DNA of 64,000 bases, taken from assembly GCF_965638725.1 (NCBI RefSeq), contig NC_134952.1:67361424-67425423 (forward strand). Reading direction: 5' to 3'. Of the stretch, positions 12,761 to 24,700 are shown piece by piece (positions within the stretch are counted from its first letter, which is position 1; every line of letters starts with the position of its first letter). The stretch is from Aptenodytes patagonicus. Taxonomy: Eukaryota > Chordata > Aves > Sphenisciformes > Spheniscidae. Made by a program: the position numbers and the translations under genes. Below the pieces are notes generated by a model, which saw nothing but the letters and a program-made list of their open reading frames with translations, ran no database searches and was not told the origin of the DNA.

Positions 12761-15700
12761 GTGAGGGCGCGCGGCCGGGGGCCGCTGGGGCAGGTGCGCG
12801 GGCGCGCGCCGCTCCCGCTCCGCGCGGCGAGGGGAGGGGCGGGGGCCGGGAAGCGGCGCTGCCTCCCCCCGCGGATCGCCGGGCCCCGACTGCGACGCGC
12901 GTGGGGCGCCACGCTGCGCCCCCTGCCTCGGCGAGAAATCCTCCCCGGCCCCTCCCCGTGCCGTGAGGCTGCTGTTCGTTCTCCGTGGCGGGAGCAGGGA
13001 GAGGGCGACGTGCCAAGTGGCCTCCGCGCCCGGTGCGCGGGGGTTAGGGGCTCACGCGTGTCCTGCCCCACTGCCACCCCCCCACCCCCCCCGGCCAGAC
13101 TGAAATGGGAGCGTCCGGTTTCTCTCCGGGCCCGCAGCAAAGGCTGAACAGCACGTCGGGCTGCGTGTGGTAGTTCACCCCTTGCCGAAGTGGCTGGGCC
13201 CGGCAAAGAGCTCGCTTCAGCGTGGCTGGGCCAGTGTGGCGGCACGGAAACAAACACGGGTGGTGATCTGCTCCGGTTAAAGGCTGTGTCAGCACTTCCC
13301 CAGCAACTGTTTCTGTTTTATGGCCTTTTAAGTGATAGGCAGTCACCTCTGGCCCGGAAAGGACTTACAGTATGACATTTCTGCTAAGGCAAGAGGTTTT
13401 TGAAATACTAAGTCTATGCATCAGGTTCATTATAGTGGCAAAACAGCCACAGTGCTGTTCTTTTGTTTGCCGTGGAGTTAAGGCTTATCTCTACAAAAGC
13501 TAAGCACATCACGGTTGCTAATTATCTGAATAAAATGAAAGAGATGTTCTCATTTTGGTAACTGGAATTAAAAAAAAAAAAAGCTTTCTGATTGCTAAAT
13601 TGAGTTTGCAATACATGGTGGAGCGCTCCCAAATTGGTGACTCTTTAAACCTGCATGGATGTCGAAGTTGCAGAATGTGCAGTCTGCCATAGGCCTTGTG
13701 GCAAGGAATTGGAAAGTGAAACTCAATAGTCAGTTTTTATTCTGCGCTTTGGTTGCGCGAACTCAAAGCCAATGAACTTGAAAATTTGCAGTACTGTGCT
13801 GCATAGAGGGCTGTGATCAAATAAGGTAACGTTTAGACTATGGCTGTGCAGAGAATATTTCTCTGTAGATGAGAAATAACTTTTAAACACGATTTCTTGT
13901 AGCAGAGTGCTCACAAAGCTGTTTTTCTGTGGAGTTGTTCAGGTTTGTTTTATTTTGTAGGCTAAGTTTATTTCTGAGGTGTGCAGTGAGCTGCCTTCAA
14001 AGAATTCTTCCCGTTCAAAGCCGCTACTCCCCAGACCTCAAAAGGGTGCACCTAAAACTTGCTAATTTCCAGAGAGGAAAATGCTGTTCTTGCCTATAGG
14101 CCTACTGTACTTTTACTTTAGCTGCTCGACAGTCTAGTGTTTCACCCAGTTTCAGATGATGTTGAACAGAAAGGACTCTGCTGCTGTGTATGCAGCTGGG
14201 ATGTTGGTTACAGGAGATGAATTTCAATGTGCATACATTTGCAACGATTGCTTGAACTGTTAGATATGGAAAGCCTTTTCCACTGCACAGAAGACTTTTT
14301 GATGGATTATTTGGGGGATCCTCCTTGTTCCCGTTAGACTTGCTCAACCTATCCGTGTTGCACACAGCACTGGTGACCCTTGTCATGGCTCACAAGCGAC
14401 GTTAAGGATTGATTTTACATATTAAGCTGTCTTCAGTGCCGTTGGTAACTGTAAAGATAAACCAGCATTTTGTACTGAGTTTTCTATCAGTGGGTCACAG
14501 TTTGGGTCTCTGTTTTGAATATGAGTACACAGGTAATGTCTGCTGTAGGTGATTTGATGAGAAGCATCTGGTCATCTGGATTCACAGATGCCATGTTATA
14601 CGCCTTCTTAGATGGTTATCTTTGTGCTCTACCTCTTGCCTGACCTTTACAACAAGTGGATAGCTTATTGTCCTTTGGCTATTTTCAGATGACCAATTTG
14701 GCGTGGTAATTGTGTATTTGGTCCCAAACTTGTTCTTTTGTGCATAACTACTCAGGATGGCCACGATGCAGTGGGTTTCCACTGCTTCCTAGTATGCAGC
14801 TTAGAAACATCACCCTCTTCCTCACTTGTAATGAAGGAGAAAACTTGCTTGTCTCCTTTCATATGGTAACTGCTTTGTGCTGCTTCTGCTCTTGTTGACC
14901 CAATTAATTCAGACTTCCAGATACGTAAAGGTGACATGCTTTAAAGCACCTTGTTTGCCAAAGCAGAGAAGCGCTCTGTGTTTGCTGAAGAGCTCCACGA
15001 ACACTAAATATGTCTGGAGGGTTTTATCTTTTGTACTTTTAGTCCTGTTTTCAGTATGTAATCTGATACTTTTCATGTTATGCTTACTGTGTCCACAGAT
15101 GCTCATTTCCAACTGAATTTAAGTGAAGCTGTTTTTTTCCTTCATTTGCATGCTTTTTTACCACTAACTGGAAAAAACTGGTAGCCATTTCTACGTCCAT
15201 ATAATTTCAAATAAAAGTTAACTTCCTTGGTTTTGTATGAAGGAATATGGTATGCCCTTTGTGAAGCTTCTTCCTGAAGTTCCCAAGCTCTGCAAGTCTC
15301 GGTGTCTTCAGTTGCTCACTAGCTTGTTGAGCTGATGACTTTTTGCAAACTTCCTGTGAACATGCCTTTGCCCTGTAGGGCTTTGCAATTTCACAAGTTT
15401 GTTGTTTCTTTGTGTTGTCCTGTGGCATGCAGGAGTGATTTTTTCAGTTGTCCCTTTCTTATTTGCTGCGGCTTGCCCTGGACGATCTTTTCCTAAGAAT
15501 GTCTTGTCCAAGTGCCTTCATAAATACTCCGCGGCCCTTGGGAGCAAGAGGAACGATTCAGCATTCAAATACTTAATATGTATAAGTCAGGTAAAGTTTT
15601 ACAGATTGATCTGCACGTGTTCATGCTTATTTTAAAATTCCGGTTGTTTGCATTCTTTACTAAAAAGCAAGTGACACTGCTTTCAAATGCTTCAGAAAAA

Positions 15701-18700
15701 TTATTGTATCCTGGAAGTAGTCACACAGTTACTCCTCTTTGTACTGTGCAGAGTTGTTGGAGTAGGATGCGGAGGGGGCAGTGGAATCGTGTTGCATTGC
15801 TGGCCGTGGGAGCAAGTGCCTCTTTGCCTAGGGTCATTGTTAATTATTTGTAACTGAAACAAGCCCGGAATCACTGACCACTGTTTCAGTTCTGTGAGAC
15901 AGCCCTTCCAGGGAATCAATTGCTAGATAAGTTGCTCAGACCTGTGAAGCTGGGTTTGGGACTTGGGTCTTTGCCACCCAAAACCTCCCAAACCCGCTTG
16001 GAGATAAATGAAATTCCTGATGGCGGTTATGGTGGAACAGTAGAGCCTGTCATGGGTCACTTAGTTACTTCATTTGACTTACTTCTTTTGGAATATCCAG
16101 AAAATGGGTCTGTTTAATTTTCACAGAGAAGTCTGACCTCTATGCTGTCTGCTACAAGCATGATGGTAATAATAAGGGCTGAGAATTTCCAAACCTCTGT
16201 TTTCTTGGAAGTGGTGGTGAATTAGTACTAGTGCAGATAGTAAAGGATCTGTAGGTTTCAGTCTTCAATTCAGTGTGTGCAGTTCTCTCGCTTGTGTTTC
16301 TGCATATGTCGGGCTTTAACAGTTCGGAAAAAAAGGTTTCATTATTCAGGATCTTCTGACACTTTGATATCTTGACTTCAGAGGAACGTATCAAGATACA
16401 TCTAATTAAATATGCTACAATGTGGTCTAACTGAACTATTGACTTCATTGTAAAACTTGTGAGAGAGACTGCGGAAAGGTCAAAGCTGGAGGAGAAAAAT
16501 TAAGTAACACATACAGGTAAAATGACAATAATTAAATTCTTTTGCTTGCTAACTTTTTCACATAAGCTGTTGGAAAATGTCTTCATTTTCTCATTTGCTC
16601 TTCATGTAAATGCTACATTCTCCAAGAAAAACATATTTGCTGTCTACTTGGGAGTTCCTTATCATGTCCTGGAAAAAATGCAGTACAAGGAAAACATTGC
16701 AAGTGCCTTTGTAACTAGAATAATTCTTGTGTGTGGTTCACTCATCACGTGTTAATTGTAGTGGAGGGTGTGTGGTACAAAACAGCAATTCAGATGTGTA
16801 TATCCTTTTAGATGATGAAAGGTTGACATGTCTATTTTTTTCTGCACGACACATGGCTGTATTCTGGTAGCTGTTATGAAGTAGCCAGCAAGCAGAAATC
16901 CACAGGGAAGCTTAATTTGTGGCAAGATGCCACATGTTTTGAACTCCTGTTAGGGAGGCTCAGGCTCTTGACTGTTTGAGTTCCTCCTTTGTATGGCCAA
17001 GTATTTATGGTCTTGTACAGAAGATTTAGCTTAAGGATGAAAGTCTTGTCTTTTAAGAACATAAAAATTAAAACAAAACAAAACCCTACAACTAAATAAA
17101 CGTTTGTCTCGGGGTACTTTGGAAATGTTGGAAACCAATGAGTGTGTCAGGTAGGCATGTTTATTATGTGCTGAGCTGTTTGTAGTGTGTGAATAACTGT
17201 CATGTTTGCCTTCTTCCCTGTACTTGTTAGGCCTGCATCATCTCAGCCTTGTTGGACTTGTATTCTATGAGCTGATCAGATAGGTTCTCTTGAAGGAATA
17301 TGTGCCTTCAAATGAAGAGAAGCAAGGCAACGGCCTCATTGCAACATCCATTACAGACACTTGGGATGTGAATCAAGGAGACGGGAGTGGCACACGTTCT
17401 GCATGTAAAAGGCTCTGTCACCTGCAGTTTCAGAACTCTAGAAAAAAATGAAAACACCTTAGATCAAACATTTAATTTGGAGTTGGGGTTGAAAGGTGTC
17501 TTAGTCACTTAGGACCGTACAACTTCTGCTGTTCTCAATTAACCTTTGAAAACCTTGTAAATACCTGCTCACAGTATGAAACCCATGGAATTTCAATTAA
17601 TACCCCTCGCAGGTCCTTGTTGTTACTGTGTGTTCAGCTTGGCCAAATCCCAAACCTGAAGAGCAGGAAAAGGAAGGGCTGCTTGGTTTTATACTAAACT
17701 CCAAAACTGCTTCTACAAGGTCAAGCTGAAGCAGCAAGTCTCTTGATTTCTTTCTTTTTTTTTTTTTTTTTTTTGAGGGCTTTGATAGTGATTAACTTAG
17801 TGTTTCCTTCCATAATGATTGTTGTTATTCATGGCTATAAGATGGAATGTTTATAATCAATCATGTAAAATAATTAAGAAAACAATTAGCAAGAAAGACT
17901 TGTCCCCCAGTGATGGGGTTCTCTAAGCACTTCATGATGCAGAAGACAATTAACTAGCTTTTAGTGAACAACTTCCTCTTTAGCTTCTGACTTTGCAAAT
18001 TAAATGCCTTATTCAGGAAATGGTTGTGGCCATTACAGCAATTAACTGGAAAATAAAGTATTCAAGGTAATTTTTGAGGTATGTTACAAAGGGAAGTTGA
18101 AGATAGTTGGGGGTTTGTCTCCCACTGGTTATTGTAGCAATGTAAAGCTAAAAAATGACCGAATGCACCAAGTTCTATGCAACTTGCAGGTTGCACCAGC
18201 CAAGCTCCCAGTAGCAGCAGTATGAAGCACAAGCTACTGAAAAACACATCAGATAAACACAGACTCCTTCTTCAAGGTATTCAGATACTCTGAAAAATGC
18301 CATGCACCTGTGAATTCAGATGTTGGAAATAGCAATTCTAAAACATTGCTTCTAATGAGGTGCATAAGTGACAGTTGTGTGTTAAATATCAGAGGGATAA
18401 AACTAAATATGAATTTTTAATATTTTTTTTTCTGTTTAAACACTGGTTGAGTATGGAAACATTTTCTGCAATACCAAAAGCCCAAAATGGAACAAAAAAG
18501 TTTGGGGGTATTCTTAGTTCTGAGTGCTTAAAAGAGAGAACATCTCTGCCATGTGCAAGCAGGGATTAATATTAAAGATGCTAAGTCATGGTCTTAGGGC
18601 CAGGATTACTGCCCATCATCTGCACAGTGAGTAGTGTCTTCTAGAACTGTACAGACAGCTTGCTGCACTCCAGTGCAGGTCACGGCAGTTGGAACATGGC

Positions 18701-21700
18701 TTTGGGAGAGACCTGTGATCCCCCCCGCAGTTGCATCTATAGTTGATTTCCTAAGCTGTGGTACAACGCTGTGAGAAACATCTCTGAATAACAAGGTTGC
18801 AAGCACAGTAACTTTTTGTTTATTTATGTGCTTTTTCAGGTGTTCTACAGACTTTCTGAAGTCTGGACCACACTTAGAGTATTTGCTCTTTTTACTTGTA
18901 TTAATTATAGACAATGTCTGTCTAATAATTATTCGGCTGTGGGGTTTCAAGGAATAGGAAAAGCATTGATCATGCTTTTCAAAGAAGTAAATGATGTAAA
19001 ATCCATTCAAGAATTTTGTCTTGGGCGCGTGTGTGGTACATAAAGTGAATGAGAAAAACACAGGCCTAACGTTAAAAAAGAGAATTACTCTTCCTGTTAC
19101 CTGTTTCCCTTGTGCATGTTGTACAGTGCCAGCTCACGGTCTCGGGTTCTAAAAAGATAAAAAAAAATTTAAAATGAAAAGGGTGGTGTTTTCCGTCGGA
19201 TTAGTGTCCCTGGACAGAGCGCCGTGGGGGGTGACGGGGCCCCGGGGAGGGTCCGAGGGGAGAGCCCGGCGCCGCCCGGGGCTGCGGGGAGAGCCCGCCT
19301 GCAGCACCCTGGTCAGCTCCCGGCCGGCCGCCCCGGCGACGGGGCCGGACCCCCGCCCCTCCCCGCAGCCGCTTCTGCGCAGCTTCTGGGTGTTAGTCCT
19401 TGACTAATTAGTCCGTGACTTTGGACGGCGATGTTTGAAAAGCCTTATCTTTTCCAGCCGTGTTGTTTACAAAGGTCAGTCACTGAGGCAATGGTTACAC
19501 TGAAGTGTAGCTTCCTGGAAAAGGCCAACGGATTGAGAGGAAAAGGCGATAGCCTATAAACAGAGTAGCCGTGCGATGGCCGGGATTGTAGGCCGCCTTA
19601 ATTCTGTGGCGTCTTATGGAGGGGGCGAGAGGGAGGATATACGTCTGCTGTCTTCCAAAATGCCAAAAATACTCAGAACAAGGGAAGAAAGTAATATTAT
19701 TAAGGAAAAGTAGGAAAGAAAAGCAGTCATGTTCATGGAAATAGATTAAGGAGAAAGAACCGAGATCTGCGATGAGGAGGCTGGAAAGAGAGGGAGACTG
19801 AGAAATAGCAGTATAGCGGTGGTGAAAAAAGTTTTCAAGCACAGTTACTTTGCAGTCCCTAGAGCTGTTAAGAACTGATGAACCTGAGGCGGCAGGGCAG
19901 GCTGGAAGCCGTTTGGGATTGTAAGGAGGTGAGGCAAGTCAGGAAGGTCAGGAGGAAGTTCAAGTCTCAAGAGAGCCAGACACTGAGCTAGATACAGCTC
20001 TCTGCCTTACTGCTGCGCCAGGGCCGAGTGCAGCTCTCTGACTGCCCGGAGCTGTGGTGTTTGTAACATTAGAACGAATTAAGTAAATCATCAGCACCCT
20101 TAGTGTTGGCTTCAACTGAGGGAAAAATAATCTTGACAGTCTACTCTGACCGTTGGTGACAATTTGTACATTGTCGCCGAAGTACGTACTGCCTGTTTTG
20201 CATTTGGGTTAGACACACAGTCTGTCTTAGGTGATGTCTTCCTGAGCGCTCGTTAGTGAATACTGAAGAAATAACTGCAGTGTTGGAGTCATACAAGAAA
20301 TTATTCTGAGTAACACTGTGTCCATAGGACACTTGGTCACTTCACAGTTTGGTTTTGGATTGTTCTTTTCAAGCCGGAGGGTTCAAGTCCTAGCGTATGT
20401 ATGTATGAAACTGTGCCAGCAACCTCTTTTCATTGTACAAAGGGACTGTTTTTTCATGCATTCCATTTCCTTTTTTTCTTAATGTGACATTAAACCACGA
20501 GAAGACCCTTCTCCTTATCCCACAAAAGGTTGGTTTGAGATGTAGGTGAGGGAATGTGTTAGAGGGTTAGGGATTTCTGTTAAACTCATGTTCTATGACA
20601 GCTGTAGTATTTCTGGAAACATATATCCTCATGCTTATGTACATGGGTTGAAAAAGTGCCTAGAATGTGAAGTTTCTTGAGCACAGCAGGTACTGTCACA
20701 ACATCTGAGTACTGGCCTTCTTATAAACATTTATTGGGATACATTTGTCTCCTACAACATCTACAGTTTCACTAGTACACCATTGTTGTCTTTTTAGAAA
20801 GTAATGTAGATATTATCAGTTCCTAAAGTAATATTTATGACTGAATACTGTTTTCTGACATAATAACTAATAATCTTGCATGTTGTGTTGGGGTTGGGTT
20901 TTTTTTTTATTTTGTCATAGGAAGTGGATTTGGAAGAAAGACTTGGAGAGTTGGATCTTAGAAGTGATTCAGATGTTCTTTCACCAACAGACAGCACTCC
21001 AGAAATCCTCAAAAGGGCTTTGTCAGGCTTGTCTGCCAGGTATAGTAAAACAAACAGCTCTCAAGTTTAATAGCTGCTGGCTAAAATTCTTAGATTATGT
21101 TGCAGTTTTAATTCTTACAGTTTGTACTGCAGTTTTAAATTTCATATGATACACATGAAAATTCAAGGATAAATTTTTACTGGATATCATTGATTTATTT
21201 ATGCTTTGATAGTCCCTTCAGTGTAATTTTTTTTTTTGCATATACCTGAAGATTGCCCATTGCATGCATTTCTAAGTAAACCACTGCAATGCTTAGCTAC
21301 AGTTTACATAAACATTTGCCATTGTTTGTTGAGCATTGCAATAAAATGGGCTAAAGAATAGTCATTGGGTTTGATATCCAGAATAACTATTTCTGAGGGT
21401 TATAATAAACTGATTTCCTACATCCAAAGTTAAGGGGAGGGGCAGTATTTGTGTATAAATGAAAAGGAAAGAAGTGTAAATTCTCTGGGTGAGCTTTGCT
21501 AGCTTTTTATGACAGCATTTCTACTTCTAAATAATTTTTCTTTACAGTTAAATACAACATAGCTTTTATTTTCATACCTTTTAAAGCAATATTTAATTTT
21601 TTCCTGCCATCTCTTTTCAAACCCAGGTTTCTGCCTCCAACCCCTGTTCACAGGAGCTTAAGGGCTAGCAGCTGTGGGGGGTGGGGGAGGTAGATAGACA

Positions 21701-24700
21701 GATAATCGTGGGGACCTGCATATTCATGGAGGCTAACGAATAAAGTTCCTAGTATATTTTTTTTTATACAGTCCCTTTACAACACTTGATCAGTCAAACC
21801 CTTTTGGAGGTGACAATTCACATTACTTTTTTTTTCACTAACGCAATGAAAGAGCATTTAGGTGTGTGATAGATCACATAACAAAAAAACTCCCTAGTAA
21901 AATGAATGTGTGTATCATATATACCTTATGCTCAACGTAACAAACCAAGCAATATACAATGTATATTTTAGACACAACTTAGGTCTTGCAAGAGTCAGAA
22001 GAAGGACCTCCAATCCAGACTACGATTAAAAACTTCCAAGTCCTTGTAAAAAAACTGATCTCCAGTAGGTATCTCCAATAGCAGTGTGAAACTACATTTT
22101 TTTGACTTGCTCCTTTTTTAATCTGTTGTCTGTTTCTGTTGCGATGTCTGAGAGCTATAAACAAACGTATTGTTCCCAGGTTTCAAAATGCGTGTTTCTA
22201 AACTGCACCAGCTGCAAACAGAATGTGATACTGCCATCACACTGCAAGGAGTATCTAGTTCCTATCACCTTCAGAGTTCTCTTACCATGTTAAATGTTGT
22301 GGAAGTCTTAGGTCTCCAAATCAGACTTGTTCCAAAGGGCACTTGCATGGTGATACCTCAAAGCCTGCAACTAAGAGGCGCAGGCGAAACCTTTCCTGTT
22401 TCACATGCTTGAAATTCTTTATTGGAGTGTTTGCACAAAGGTGCACAAAGGTGCTTTAAGTGCAAAATTAAATTCTTGGTGCTTTATGAATGCTAGATAC
22501 AAAATTACCTGCCGGTTTAGTAACTGGCAGTCCCACCAGAGATGTTGTCATAATGCTCAACATGAGTTGCACTGTAACTCTCAGAAATATTGTTCCTCTT
22601 TGTATTTGGCCTTTAGAGGAAATAGTATCCTCAACTTTCCAGTGGAGAGTTAGGACACAATAAACTTGTCAGCTGGCTTCCTAGATTCTGGAGCTTGTTT
22701 TCTTACTTACTGAAGCTGTCTTTCCAGTGCTGCGCTTGTCAACACCCTCAAGATACTATGTGGTATTTTAACATTATTCTTAAGGGAAGTTGAATTCTTC
22801 TAAAGGAGTCTTGCTCACTATAGGTATGCCACTAGGAGCAAGCTGCTACTCTATAGCCCACATCGTAGAGGAGCATAAAGCATCTGTTGTGATAAAGCCT
22901 GTTGTGCCTTTGTTCTGACACTTACAGCAAATCCAGTTAGTGTCTTTAGCAGCCATTAACCTGCCAATGAATAATATCTTTGAAAATCAAATTAATGAAG
23001 TTTACATTAAAACTGTAGTATGATGCAAAACTAACAGTGTCCTCTGAATCAGGTGTATCCCCTGATGCAGCAACGAAACGCAAGACTGATACAAAGCAAA
23101 ACATCAGAAAGAATTTCTTTAAGCTATAGTAGGGTTTTTTGTATTTAGCAGTAACTTGTGATCAGTTGGTTCAGCGTACTTTTAGAGGCAAAATTCCTGA
23201 AGGGAAAAACACAGGCAAAAGAGGAGAAAAATTTACTGAAAAGTAATATGAACAATAAAATACAGACTATTGATAACTAGAAACATTTTCATGGCAGAGT
23301 GGGGCATGTGATGAGTTCTTTTAAACTGTTTTTTAAAAATGAACTGGGCTCTTGCTTTTTCCTGATACTGGCCTTTGGCAGCAGGAGGTTGGGGAGGGGG
23401 GATAACATTTCGGTTACTCTAGAAATGACAAAAAACCCTCCAAAAACAAAACCAACAACAACAAAAAGCGAAGACTTCCCAGATGTTTGGGGTTTTTAAA
23501 AAGAACTCTTACTTTTTCAAAGAAGGCATTCCATACCTCGAATACTGTGTTCAGTTTTGGGCCCCTCACTACGAGGAGGACATTGAGGTGCTGGAGCGTG
23601 TCCAAAGAAAAGCAACGAAGCTGGTGAAGGGTCTAGAGAACAAGTCTTATGAGGAGCAGCTGAGGGAACTGGGGTTGTTTAGCCTGGAGAAAAGGAGGCT
23701 GAGGGGAGACCTCATCGCTCTCTACAACTACCTGAAAGGAGGTTGTAGCCAGGTGGGTGTCAGACTCTTCTCCCAAGTAACAAGTGATAGGACGAGAGGA
23801 AGCGGCCTCGAGTTGTGCCGGGGGAGGTTTAGGTTGGATATTAGGAAAAATTTCTTCACCGAAAGGGTTATCAAGCACTGGAACAGGCTGCCCAGGGAAG
23901 TGGTTGAGTCACCATCCCTGGAGGTATTTAAAAGATGTGTAGACATGGTACCTGGGGACATGGTTTGGTGGTGGACTTGGCAGTGTTAGGTTAACGGTGG
24001 GACTTGATGATCTTAAAGGTCTTTTCCAACGTAAATGATTCTATGGTAACAGAAATTTCTATTCTGCTTTCCTTAGGTAGCCACAAGCAGCTGCAAAGGT
24101 CTATAAGGGCAGAAGAGTACAGCTAGTTTGACCTGTCACCCCTCATTGTCACATGTTTTCCTGTCCTGGTTCCAGTGCTCACAAGAGCACAGGACTGCTT
24201 TCAATAGACAACCCTCTATCTAGCAAAATAGCTACTTTGCTGCTATGGAAAGTTGGTGATCACCTGGGTTTTTTTGTCTGTTACTCCCCAAAGAATCGTA
24301 TGCTTTTTACCTGACAGCCTTTCTTTCATATGTAAGCCTTTACATGGCTGGACCCCATCAATCTTGCTGATTATGTGATGCTTTTTGAGGGTCCTGATTT
24401 TCACAGCAGCTTCAATATGGGGTTGATCCATTTAATTGCAAATTATGTTGGGCAGGGGGGGAGCATGGGGGAAGAAGAAAGGTGGCTAACTTTAATTTCT
24501 TTTACTGTGCATCTTGTTTAGTTGGATAGTTGGTTGATTCTGTGTTTCTTGCTATGTGTTTTATTAAGCATGAAAATCTCTGGAACTCCCACTATTTCTA
24601 ATACACTTTAATCTCTAGTTAGTAAAGGAAGTGGCATTTATTTTCATTTATAACCGCTTGCTTTTTATTCTCTTTTTTTTAAATAGATGGAAAAATTGGT

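Larger units (their letters stand above)
12050..13130. promoter_or_regulatory. CDS1: CpG-island promoter region of CDS1
   Basis: This stretch is extremely G+C and CpG rich, in sharp contrast to the AT-rich flanks, and contains exon 1 and the start of intron 1. GC boxes of the Sp1/KLF type are stacked at 12311-12330 (repeated CCCCG units) and at 12341-12350. I see no TATA box. No ATG occurs in any frame from 12050 to 12685, so the exon 1 start codon would be the first ATG for any transcript starting in that interval. This is the pattern of a dispersed-start housekeeping promoter. The exact transcription start cannot be placed by eye. Long open frames on both strands here reflect lack of AT-rich stop codons, not genes. 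Confidence 0.85.
12761..20920 (+). other. CDS1: CDS1 intron 1
   Basis: 8.16 kb, the largest intron. The first ~370 nt belong to the promoter CpG island. The rest is AT-rich and unique-looking, with a 20-nt T run at 17755-17774 and an isolated CpG-rich block at 19185-19390. No exon, CR1 or LTR is recognised in it. Confidence 0.85.

Noticed and set aside
12137..13147. 336-codon plus-strand frame containing exon 1
   Set aside because: It starts at a GTG and runs past the exon 1 donor into intron. Only 12686-12760 is supported as coding.
11608..13257. 549-codon minus-strand open frame across the CDS1 promoter
   Set aside because: It is low-complexity Ala/Arg/Pro/Ser sequence caused by high G+C and lack of stop codons, overlaps exon 1 on the other strand and has no domain.
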